In this document: positions 8,680 through 15,513 of the stretch, piece by piece | Numbering within the stretch: the first letter of the stretch is position 1 | Layout of the letters: every line of letters starts with the position of its first letter | Translations under genes and position numbers: made by a program | The notes under the pieces: model-generated | What the model was told of the DNA's origin: nothing | Database searches by the model: none | The model's input: only the letters and a program-made list of their open reading frames with translations | Source: Kordia sp. SMS9 | GTDB lineage: Bacteria; Bacteroidota; Bacteroidia; Flavobacteriales; Flavobacteriaceae | DNA length: 64,000 nucleotides | Assembly (NCBI RefSeq): GCF_003352465.1 | Contig: NZ_CP031153.1 | Coordinates: forward strand, 1,230,465 to 1,294,464 | Reading direction: 5' to 3'

Positions 8680-8994
8680 ATGATCTTTACTACTACAGAC
8701 AATTTTCAAAACCGAGAAATCATCGAATACTTAGGCTTAGTTTCTGGCATGACATATAGTGTAAACTACTCTTACAAAGGCATGTCGTTCAAAGACATGT
8801 TCAACATGAAAAAATACTATGCACAAGTAGAAGAAGCGATCGAAGAAGTGAAAGAAAAAACATTTCAAAAATTACAAGACAACGCTTCAAAACTCAATGC
8901 TGATGGCGTTGTTGGGATTCATGTAGATATGGAAATCAGTGCTGGAGGAGCAGTTATGGTTAGCATTACTGGAACTGCGGTGAAACTGAAATAA
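8680..8994 (+). CDS. YbjQ/UPF0145 family protein
   Basis: A 104-residue protein matching the YbjQ (UPF0145, 'heavy-metal-binding domain') family, usually about 105 residues. The N-terminal strand is FTTTDNFQNREIIEYLGLVSG, given here as two consecutive halves, with the conserved E-x-LG-x-V-x-G turn. The helical middle (EEAIEEVKEKTFQKL, then NADGVVGIHVD) and the final SITGTAVKL strand are all in place. Members form pentamers; the biochemical role is unproven and the metal-binding name rests on weak evidence. Same strand as rnr but 186 bp away, behind the inverted repeat. Confidence 0.85.
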   Translation: MIFTTTDNFQNREIIEYLGLVSGMTYSVNYSYKGMSFKDMFNMKKYYAQVEEAIEEVKEKTFQKLQDNASKLNADGVVGIHVDMEISAGGAVMVSITGTAVKLK

Positions 8995-9023
8995 AAAAAG
9001 CTCGATTCCTAAAAACCGAGCTT
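8993..9023 (-). terminator. Rho-independent terminator of the RiPP-like gene
   Basis: Stem arms AAGCTCG (8998-9004) and CGAGCTT (9017-9023). On the minus strand the stem is followed by seven U (8993-8999 on the plus strand is an A-run). It lies 24 bp past the stop of the minus-strand peptide gene and overlaps the end of the YbjQ transcript. Confidence 0.8.
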
Positions 9024-9047
9024 CAACATATTCAAACTTTAGGAATA

Positions 9048-9242
9048 CTAATACTCTTCATCCAAACATAAACAAGCAACTTCGCAAGCTAATGGACCAA
9101 AACTTGTAGTAGGTCCAGCACCGCAATAAAGGCCTGGAATAAAGGAATAAAAACTTCCTGTTCCACCTGTAACCTCATCGTGATTCAATTCAGAAACCTT
9201 TTGTTTGTTTAATTTTAGCGATTTTAAGTTCTTTTTTTTCAT
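9048..9242 (-). CDS. RiPP (lanthipeptide-like) precursor peptide with double-glycine leader
   Basis: A 64-residue peptide with a two-part design. Residues 1-27 form a Lys-rich leader with LKLNKQKVSELN, matching the LNKK-x-x-(I/V)S-x-L motif of Bacteroidota class I lanthipeptide and other GG-leader precursors, and ending in TGG (25-27). The predicted core (28-64) is small-residue rich with Cys at 40, 53, 57 and 59 and Ser/Thr at 28, 30, 33, 45, 46 and 47, and ends DEEY. Leader cleavage by a C39-type ABC transporter peptidase would be expected. No dehydratase, cyclase, radical SAM enzyme or peptidase transporter lies in this window, so it is an orphan precursor. It has its own terminator. Confidence 0.75.
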   Translation of the reverse strand: MKKKNLKSLKLNKQKVSELNHDEVTGGTGSFYSFIPGLYCGAGPTTSFGPLACEVACLCLDEEY

Positions 9243-9447
9243 AATTATAGTTTTGAAGTTTTCATTGTAAAACTACTAAATGTAAACAGATAAAAATTAC
9301 GGTAAAACCGTAAATAGCAGTCATTTAAACGAAGTTAAATCAAAGAAATTTCTTATAAAAAATACATCTTTTTAAAAAAATTAAATAAAAACTGTAACAA
9401 TATGTTTTTTAAATACTCTTTACAAACAAACACTAAAACCAAAGGTT

Positions 9448-10119
9448 ATGAAACATATATTCACATGTATTTTTTGTGTACTCGCATACGCAGTTACAGC
9501 GCAAACGCCCATTGAAAAACAAGTAGGCGATTTTGACGAAGTAAAAGTATTTGATTTGATAGAAATCAACTTAATCAAATCAGAAGAAAGTAAAGTAGTC
9601 ATTACGGGTGCCGATACCGAAGATGTTGAAATTGTAAACAAACGCGGAAAACTAAAAATACGCATGAAATTTGATCGTATTTTTGACGGATCGCAAACGT
9701 TTGTAGAAGTATATTACAAAGATGTAGACATCATCGACGCCAATGAAGGTGCTATCATTGTAGCAAACGAAACCATGACACAACCCTATTTGAAATTAAA
9801 AGCGCAAGAAGGCGGCAGAATCATTGCCAATTTAGAAGTAGATAATTTAGATTCAAGAGCAGTTACAGGCGGTATCATAGAAACATCTGGAAAAGTAAAA
9901 CACCAAGAAATTGTACTAAACACAGGTGGAATTTACGAAGGTAAAAAATTACTAACAGAACAAACCAAAGTCAAAGTGAGTGCTGGTGGCGAAGCGTATG
10001 TTTCTGCCTCTGTACTTGCAGATGCTAGAGTAAGAGCTGGTGGATACATTGAAATTCACGGTGATCCAGAAACCGTCAAAAAAAATAAAGTTTTCGGTGG
10101 AAAAATAAAAGTAAAATAA
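9448..10119 (+). CDS. Exported GIN-domain (DUF2807) protein
   Basis: A 223-residue secreted or periplasmic protein. The N-terminus is a clean signal peptide (MKHIFTCIFCVLAYAVTAQ). The mature part begins with the typical GIN head-domain pattern (VGDFDEVKVFDLIEINLIKS), then repeated short beta-strands with regularly spaced Gly/Thr/Ser (LKAQEGGRIIANLEV, VTGGIIETSGKVK, AGGEAYVSA), consistent with a right-handed beta-helix. Family members are annotated as putative adhesin heads; function is not established. It is monocistronic, bounded by its own terminator. Confidence 0.88.
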   Translation: MKHIFTCIFCVLAYAVTAQTPIEKQVGDFDEVKVFDLIEINLIKSEESKVVITGADTEDVEIVNKRGKLKIRMKFDRIFDGSQTFVEVYYKDVDIIDANEGAIIVANETMTQPYLKLKAQEGGRIIANLEVDNLDSRAVTGGIIETSGKVKHQEIVLNTGGIYEGKKLLTEQTKVKVSAGGEAYVSASVLADARVRAGGYIEIHGDPETVKKNKVFGGKIKVK

Positions 10120-10151
10120 CACACATATTATATATTCATCAATCAATTTTG

Positions 10152-10184
10152 AAAACGTCTAAACTGCCATTTAGACGTTTTTTT
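10152..10184 (+). terminator. Rho-independent terminator after the GIN-domain gene
   Basis: A 12-bp stem AAAACGTCTAAA (10152-10163) / TTTAGACGTTTT (10170-10181) with a 6-nt loop and a run of seven T at the end. Confidence 0.9.
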
Positions 10185-10361
10185 AGTGAAACCCATCATT
10201 GAAAAGCAACGCGCATTCAATGATGTTGGTTGAACTAATACCGCTGTAGAGCGGTATCTTATACAATGAATCTATTGGATTAATTTGATTTCTGCTTTAA
10301 CTACGAAACGAATCAAAACGTGCACAATTATTTATTAAACCAATACTACAGAATACGTAGA

Positions 10362-10389
10362 AAAATAAAATGACCAGTCATTTTATTTT
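10362..10389. promoter_or_regulatory. Palindromic operator candidate (TGACCAGTCA core)
   Basis: A near-perfect palindrome with 13-bp arms around a 2-nt centre: AAAATAAAATGAC - CA - GTCATTTTATTTT. It is 45 bp upstream of the DUF2846-like gene start, a position that suits an operator or promoter overlap. The TGAC..GTCA core flanked by A/T is a common TetR-family operator shape. No TetR gene is seen in the window, so the cognate regulator is unknown. Confidence 0.5.
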
Positions 10390-10434
10390 ATACATGAATT
10401 GATATAAATTGTACACTAAATTAAAACTGATACT

Positions 10435-11025
10435 ATGAAAAAATTACATACATTTTTTGCACTGCTGCTGTGTTTAGGATTTTCGTCAATACTCACGGCT
10501 CAAGAAGAAAAAATAACACCGCCAGCACAAGGAAAAGCGGTTATTTATCTCGTAAGAACTAGTTCGGCAGGATCGATCATCAATTTCAAATACTTTGATG
10601 GAGAAACATACCTTGGAAAATTCAATGGAAGAAAAGTATTCAGATACGAGTGCGATCCAGGAAAACATATCTTTTGGGCACGATCTGAAAATGTAGATTA
10701 TGTAGAAGCTGAATTAAAAGCAGATGCCATATATCTATTGGAAGTAAAAGCTAGCTTTGGTTTTGTCAAAGCAGCCGTAAAATTTAATACGGTCGATTAT
10801 TCCGATAAAAGACAAATGAAACGCATTTTCAGAATATTCAAAAAGAAAGAACTTATTGATTTGAATACACACGAACTTGTAGATGAATCTGAAAAAATAT
10901 ATGAGGATAAAACAAAAGAAGCAGACAAAAAAATCAAAAACGGTTTAGAAAAAATTGCCAAAAAGAAACAAAAGGGAAGAAAAGTCAAAAAAATAACACC
11001 AGAAATGGTATATAAAAAGCAGTAA
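10435..11025 (+). CDS. Exported DUF2846-like protein with Lys-rich tail
   Basis: A 196-residue protein with signal peptide (MKKLHTFFALLLCLGFSSILTAQ, cut after TAQ; listed here as one segment ending near residue 23). The mature N-terminal domain (about 30-125) follows the DUF2846 pattern: GKAVIYLVRTSSAGSI, then KYFDGETYLGKFNG and YECDPGKHIFWA, ending with a hydrophobic strand. The last 60 residues are charged and Lys-rich, probably helical. Role unknown; family members are often membrane-attached or periplasmic. A strong palindrome lies just upstream. The LysE gene follows 27 bp downstream. Confidence 0.7.
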   Translation: MKKLHTFFALLLCLGFSSILTAQEEKITPPAQGKAVIYLVRTSSAGSIINFKYFDGETYLGKFNGRKVFRYECDPGKHIFWARSENVDYVEAELKADAIYLLEVKASFGFVKAAVKFNTVDYSDKRQMKRIFRIFKKKELIDLNTHELVDESEKIYEDKTKEADKKIKNGLEKIAKKKQKGRKVKKITPEMVYKKQ

Positions 11026-11052
11026 TTGCATCTCTTTTACTACTTTTGTTTT

Positions 11053-11697
11053 ATGGTTGACGGATTACAATACGCAGTTTTATATGGATTATTCTTATCC
11101 TTTGTAGCTATTGGACCTATATTTTTTTTACTATTAGAAATAAGCATTACCAAAGGCTTTCGCAGTGCATTGGTATTCGATTTGGGCGCTATCTTTGCCG
11201 ATATTGTCTTCATTTTTTTTGCATATTATAGTACCTCAGGTCTTATAGAAAAGATAAAAGACGATCCCAATCTAATCATTTTTGGCGGATTGATTCTCTG
11301 TGCATACGGAGTCATTTCCTATATAAAAACTTCCAAATCGTTTCGAAAAATAGTGCGAGAACACTACAGTGTAGACACGCGCAAAAATCTTTTTGGACTG
11401 TTCATCAAAGGATTCTTTCTAAACTTTATCAACTTTGGTGTACTAGCGGGCTGGATTGTTGCCATCGCAACCGCAAGCAAAATTACAGGCGATACCAAAT
11501 ACGGTTTGTTCATCTTTATTAGTACCATTTTGATCACGTTATTGGTGATGGACATTTCAAAAATTATGTTGGCAAAAAAACTAAAAAGTAAAATGACACC
11601 ACGTTTTATCTTCAAAGCAAAAAAATGGGTGAGCATCATTATCATTGTTTTTGGAATCATTATGATTATGAAAGGCGGTTACGCCAGAATTACGTAA
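11053..11697 (+). CDS. LysE family transporter
   Basis: Inner-membrane exporter of the LysE/RhtB type (amino-acid or small-metabolite efflux), 214 residues. About six hydrophobic helices are visible (residues about 5-27, 36-58, 68-87, 112-134, 146-168 and 187-207), with the conserved N-terminal GPIFFLLLEISITKGFRSAL region after helix 1. A longer reading from a TTG at 11026 is possible, but ATG 11053 (MVDGLQYAVLYG) gives the normal N-terminus. Substrate unknown. A bidirectional terminator follows. Confidence 0.85.
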   Translation: MVDGLQYAVLYGLFLSFVAIGPIFFLLLEISITKGFRSALVFDLGAIFADIVFIFFAYYSTSGLIEKIKDDPNLIIFGGLILCAYGVISYIKTSKSFRKIVREHYSVDTRKNLFGLFIKGFFLNFINFGVLAGWIVAIATASKITGDTKYGLFIFISTILITLLVMDISKIMLAKKLKSKMTPRFIFKAKKWVSIIIIVFGIIMIMKGGYARIT

Positions 11698-11720
11698 GAA
11701 ACTAAAAAAGTAACAATATA

Positions 11721-11756
11721 AAAAAACCTCCTGATTATCAGAAGGTTTCTTTTTTT
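11721..11756. terminator. Bidirectional terminator between lysE-like gene and tRNA-Cys
   Basis: The stem is formed by AACCTCCTGAT and ATCAGAAGGTT (one internal mismatch) in 11725-11747, with T-runs on both sides: TTTTTTT at 11750-11756 for the plus strand and A7 at 11720-11726 for the minus strand. It serves the LysE gene on one strand and the folB/tRNA-Cys transcript on the other. Confidence 0.85.
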
Positions 11757-11829
11757 GGAGGCGTCGAGCGGATTCGAACCGCTGTACAAGGTTTTGCAGA
11801 CCTCTGCCTAGCCACTCGGCCACGACGCC
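11756..11829 (-). tRNA. tRNA-Cys (anticodon GCA)
   Basis: Reading the minus strand from 11829: a 7-bp acceptor stem GGCGTCG/CGACGCC (11823-11829 with 11760-11766), a D arm with TGGCCGAGTGG, an anticodon arm GGTCTGCAAAACC with GCA, a T arm GGTTCGAATCC, discriminator U73 and an encoded CCA (11756-11758). U73 and GCA are the cysteine identity elements. It lies 67 bp downstream of folB on the same strand and upstream of the shared terminator, so it may be processed from a folB-tRNA transcript. Confidence 0.97.
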
Positions 11830-11896
11830 ATATTTGAATGCAAATTTAACTAAATTTACATTCTATGCAACAAAAAACGAGGATTAAATAATAGTT

Positions 11897-12256
11897 TTAT
11901 GAGCGTGTAGAAGTCATTTCAATCGTAACCATTTGAACATTACCACCAATTGGCGGATTTATTTTTGAAACCTCCACAGTTGCTTCATTTGCAATAGCAA
12001 TTTCTTCAAAAATACGATTCAAAATACGTTTGGCAACATGTTCTAAAAGCTTAGAAGGAATCGTCATTTCTTCCTTTACAATTCTATTAATATGCACGTA
12101 ATCAACGGTATCTTCCAATTGATCACTTTTTGCAGAAACTTGTAAATCTGCTTTTACAGCCACATCTACTCTATAATCACTTCCTATTTTGCTTTCTTCT
12201 TCCAAACATCCATGAAAGGCATACGCCTTAATGTTGGTAACACGAATAATTCCCAT
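11897..12256 (-). CDS. folB: Dihydroneopterin aldolase
   Basis: Folate biosynthesis enzyme that converts 7,8-dihydroneopterin to 6-hydroxymethyl-dihydropterin and glycolaldehyde. It has 119 residues, the usual size. Motifs seen: IKAYAFHGCLEEESKIG (residues about 9-25, with the conserved HG and the E that follow), the DTVDYVHI substrate strand (about 49-56), the KLLEHVAKRI helix with catalytic-region Glu, and the C-terminal KINPPIGGNVQMVTIE. Only one folate gene is present here. tRNA-Cys follows on the same strand. Confidence 0.93.
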   Translation of the reverse strand: MGIIRVTNIKAYAFHGCLEEESKIGSDYRVDVAVKADLQVSAKSDQLEDTVDYVHINRIVKEEMTIPSKLLEHVAKRILNRIFEEIAIANEATVEVSKINPPIGGNVQMVTIEMTSTRS

Positions 12257-12418
12257 AAATAATGCTTCTTGATACCGCTAAAATACTGCATAAATGTCAA
12301 AATATCAACTTACAAACCTGCTAAAAAAAATTACGGTTTATCTTGTAAATTGTATCTAAAAAATACATGAACAAACTGATTTTGACGAAAACTTCAAAAA
12401 GCCAAATGCACGCATTAT

Positions 12419-12449
12419 GTATTCATTATAATAGCTTCATAATGAATAC
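12419..12449. repeat. 11-bp inverted repeat in the folB upstream region
   Basis: GTATTCATTAT (12419-12429) and ATAATGAATAC (12439-12449) are exactly complementary with a 9-nt spacer. There is no adjacent T-run. It lies between the Zn-ribbon gene and folB, so it could be an operator or a weak transcript-end structure. Confidence 0.4.
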
Positions 12450-12539
12450 AGTATTATTAAAATTTAAGCAAAAAAACAACCAAATTCATTTACTGATTGT
12501 TAAAGAATTAGCACATATTCCTTTACAAAGTTAAAAATG

Positions 12540-12749
12540 TTAATTTGTAAAGAAATCAAACACATTGCTAATAGCACTTGTTTTTGTTTTATAAAACTCA
12601 GTGTACGAACAACGATCACAGGTTACAGAAGTGTATTTCTGATTCTGTATATCAAATATTTTAGAAAAAGTTCCGCCAGTAGCTCGTAATTGTCCCACAG
12701 TATAGGTTCTGTTATTACATTTTGGACATTTGTAGTTAGGATGTTGCAT
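12540..12749 (-). CDS. Zn-ribbon nucleic-acid-binding protein
   Basis: A 69-residue protein with two CxxC knuckles: YKCPKCNNR (Cys 8 and 11) and VTCDRCSYTEFYK (Cys 44 and 47). This matches the small 'predicted nucleic-acid-binding Zn-ribbon' family (zinc_ribbon_13/COG3478-like). The aromatic-rich strand after the second knuckle and the SNVFDFF tail are family features. Cellular role unknown. It is divergent from glnS. Confidence 0.82.
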   Translation of the reverse strand: MQHPNYKCPKCNNRTYTVGQLRATGGTFSKIFDIQNQKYTSVTCDRCSYTEFYKTKTSAISNVFDFFTN

Positions 12750-12904
12750 AAATTTTTGTTGAGATGAATATTAAGTTTTATATCAAGTTAGTGTAAGATT
12801 GATTAGTATCGTTACAAGCAAACAAATTATTTCTCTTTTTGATCAGAATACTTTTCAGTAAAATATCCCAAAAGGTTTTTTCTTAGATATTCGCTTGAAT
12901 TGCT

Positions 12905-12912
12905 TAATTTTG
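12905..12912 (+). promoter_or_regulatory. Putative -7 box of glnS promoter
   Basis: TAATTTTG matches the Bacteroidota -7 consensus TAnnTTTG, 36 bp before the glnS start. I see no good TTG -33 box at the right distance, so support is partial. Confidence 0.35.
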
Positions 12913-12947
12913 TCGCTCTATTTTAATACGTATTTGAACAAAAAAGA

Positions 12948-14999
12948 ATGTCTGAAGAAGCAAAATCACTCAATTTTATTGAGCATATCATCGAAGAAGA
13001 TTTGGCAAATGGAATGTCAAAAAATACCTTGCGTTTTCGATTTCCTCCAGAACCAAATGGGTACTTACACATTGGACATACCAAAGCGATTGGTATCAGT
13101 TTTGGTTTGGGCGAAAAATACAATGCACCAGTAAATCTTCGTTTCGACGATACCAATCCTGCCAAAGAAGAACAAGAATATGTAGACGCCATCAAGCGCG
13201 ATATTGCTTGGTTGGGTTACCAATGGGCAAACGAATGTTACTCTTCAGATTACTTTCAACAATTATACGATTGGGCAATAGAACTCATTAAAGACGGAAA
13301 AGCCTATGTAGATTCGCAATCGTCGGAAGCTATGGCGGAACAAAAAGGAACGCCTACGGAAGTAGGAACCAACAGTCCGTACAGAGACCGAAGTGTAGCA
13401 GAAAACTTAGACTTGTTTCAACGCATGAAAAATGGCGAATTTGAAGCAGGAACACACGTATTACGTGCCAAAATTGACATGGAAGATCCAAACATGCTCA
13501 TGCGTGATCCGTTGATGTACAGAATATTATATGCACATCATCACAGAACTGGCGACGATTGGTGTATATACCCAATGTACGATTGGACACACGGAGAAAG
13601 TGATTACATTGAGCAAATTTCACACTCGTTATGTTCCTTAGAGTTTAAACCACACAGAAAGCTCTACAACTGGTTCAAAGAGCATGTGTACGATTATAGC
13701 AAAGACGAATATCCATTGCAACCAAAACAACGCGAATTTGCACGTTTAAACCTAAGTTATACCATTATGAGTAAGCGTAAATTGCTCAAATTGGTAGAAG
13801 AAAACATTGTTTCTGGTTGGGACGATCCGCGCATGCCAACCATTTCTGGGTTGCGCAGAAGAGGTTACACGCCAGCAGCAATCAAAAAATTTGTAGAAAC
13901 AGTTGGTGTTGCCAAACGTGAAAATGTCATTGATGTTTCACTATTGGAATTTTGCATTCGCGAAGATCTAAACAAAACTGCCAATCGTGTGATGGCGGTC
14001 TTAAATCCTGTCAAACTTGTCATTACAAACTATCCAGAAGGAAAAGTAGCATGGTTAGAAGCTGAAAACAATCCAGAAGACGCTGCTGCGGGAAGTCATA
14101 AAGTGCCTTTTTCAAGAGAATTATACATTGAACGCGAAGATTTTAAAGAAGAAGCAAGTAGCAAATTCTTTAGATTGACACTTGGAAAAGAAGTGCGACT
14201 CAAAAATGCGTACATCATCAAAGGAGAAAATGTAGTGAAAGATGCGGATGGAAACATCACAGAAATTCACTGTACGTATGACGTAGACAGTTTAAGCGGA
14301 AGCGGAACAGAAGCAAGTGTTCGCAAAGTAAAAGGAACGCTTCATTGGGTTTCTATTGCACATGCAATGCAAGCTGAGGTGCGTGTATACGATCGTTTAT
14401 TCTCGGATGAAGCGCCTGATAGTCACAAAGACAAAGACTTTATGGAATTTGTCAATCCGAATTCATTACATATTGTGAATGCCTTTGTAGAACCCTATTT
14501 AAAAGAAGCAACCATAGGTGATCGTTTTCAATTTCAACGTTTGGGATATTTTTCTGTAGATGAAGATACGACGGCTGAAAAGCTCATTTTCAATAAAACG
14601 GTTGGTTTGCGTGATACGTGGGCGAAACAAAAAAAGGTTGCTGAGCAAGGTAGAAGCAAACCGCAACAAAATCAACCAAAAGCACAAAAAAATCAGCACC
14701 AACGCCCACCAATTGAAGAAATCAAACAATTAGGTAAAAAATATACCAATCTTCCAGAAGAAAAGCAGCAAATTGCCAAAGAGAAGATTCAAACCCTAGC
14801 ACAAAATGTTGCCTATGAAGACTTAGAACCGTTATTTGCAACGGCAGCTAAAAAAGCAGGAACACGTATTGCTGCGATGCTAACGTTAGGTGTTTTACTG
14901 AAAAATGGTCAAGAACGCAACGCGACTATTGATGAATTCATTGAAAAAGCATTGCAAGACAAAAATGAATTGTTAGTAACGGAAGCACAGCAACTGTAA
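12948..14999 (+). CDS. glnS: Glutaminyl-tRNA synthetase with C-terminal YqeY domain
   Basis: Charges tRNA-Gln with glutamine. The 683-residue protein is longer than E. coli GlnRS because of a C-terminal extension. Class I motifs: PPEPNGYLHIGHTKAIG with HIGH at 41-44, the TIMSKRKL motif as the KMSKS equivalent, and GWDDPRMPTISGLRRRGY. The beta-barrel anticodon-binding domains run to about 555. A Gln/Lys-rich linker (QQNQPKAQKNQHQ) joins to a YqeY/GatB-like helical domain (about 580-683), a fusion known in Bacteroidota. A strong terminator follows. Confidence 0.95.
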   Translation: MSEEAKSLNFIEHIIEEDLANGMSKNTLRFRFPPEPNGYLHIGHTKAIGISFGLGEKYNAPVNLRFDDTNPAKEEQEYVDAIKRDIAWLGYQWANECYSSDYFQQLYDWAIELIKDGKAYVDSQSSEAMAEQKGTPTEVGTNSPYRDRSVAENLDLFQRMKNGEFEAGTHVLRAKIDMEDPNMLMRDPLMYRILYAHHHRTGDDWCIYPMYDWTHGESDYIEQISHSLCSLEFKPHRKLYNWFKEHVYDYSKDEYPLQPKQREFARLNLSYTIMSKRKLLKLVEENIVSGWDDPRMPTISGLRRRGYTPAAIKKFVETVGVAKRENVIDVSLLEFCIREDLNKTANRVMAVLNPVKLVITNYPEGKVAWLEAENNPEDAAAGSHKVPFSRELYIEREDFKEEASSKFFRLTLGKEVRLKNAYIIKGENVVKDADGNITEIHCTYDVDSLSGSGTEASVRKVKGTLHWVSIAHAMQAEVRVYDRLFSDEAPDSHKDKDFMEFVNPNSLHIVNAFVEPYLKEATIGDRFQFQRLGYFSVDEDTTAEKLIFNKTVGLRDTWAKQKKVAEQGRSKPQQNQPKAQKNQHQRPPIEEIKQLGKKYTNLPEEKQQIAKEKIQTLAQNVAYEDLEPLFATAAKKAGTRIAAMLTLGVLLKNGQERNATIDEFIEKALQDKNELLVTEAQQL

Positions 15000-15513
15000 C
15001 AAAACAAACGAGATATATTACCTATAAAAGACTGTACATAAAAAAGTACGGTCTTTTTTAGTAAAAATAACGACGAATAGCTACTAAAAATAGCACATCT
15101 CTCCTATTTCTCTTTTAAAAATAATCACAAAAAATCTTTGGAATGTGATATTCAAAAAGCGACACTTTTTAGCGTGCTTTTCTATTCCTTTTGGAATATA
15201 TACTTCGCACACGAAAAATCAGTAAAATCAAGAGTTATTTTGAATTTGATGGAAAAAGAAAGCCATTGAAAAATCAAAAACAGCTAAATATTCAGAGAAA
15301 ATAATAGCAAATCACTAGAAAATAACAGTGCTAAAAACCTAAAAAAGACCTACATAAAGCTACGATATCGTTATAAATCTTAACAATTTTTTGCTAACTA
15401 ATCATTATATTAGCGAGCTAAATATATTTTTAATAAAAAAAGCCATCATTAAATCAACGTTAATGATTATGAAAATGCATTTAGACCCTAACAAAAACTT
15501 AATTAAAATTGTC
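15000..15513. other. 514-bp spacer upstream of the subtilase gene
   Basis: Apart from the glnS terminator (15026-15059) I see no gene or RNA here. The sequence is A/T-rich with short A-tracts. The subtilase reading frame extends upstream to 15391, but that part lacks features of a secreted protein N-terminus. It must contain the subtilase promoter; no clear TAnnTTTG box stands out. Confidence 0.4.
15026..15059 (+). terminator. Rho-independent terminator of glnS
   Basis: Arms AAAAGACTGTAC (15026-15037) and GTACGGTCTTTT (15046-15057, one G-T pair), an A-rich 8-nt loop and a T-run that completes the signal. Confidence 0.9.

Larger units (their letters stand above)
10120..10434. other. 315-bp intergenic region rich in dyads
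   Basis: Gene-free. It holds a terminator (10152-10184), a 10-bp inverted repeat CATCATTGAA/TTCAATGATG (10194-10203 and 10216-10225), a perfect 8-bp stem with a 4-nt loop ATACCGCT/AGCGGTAT (10238-10257) and a 13-bp-arm palindrome at 10362-10389. The density of dyads is much higher than in neighbouring spacers. Confidence 0.6.
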
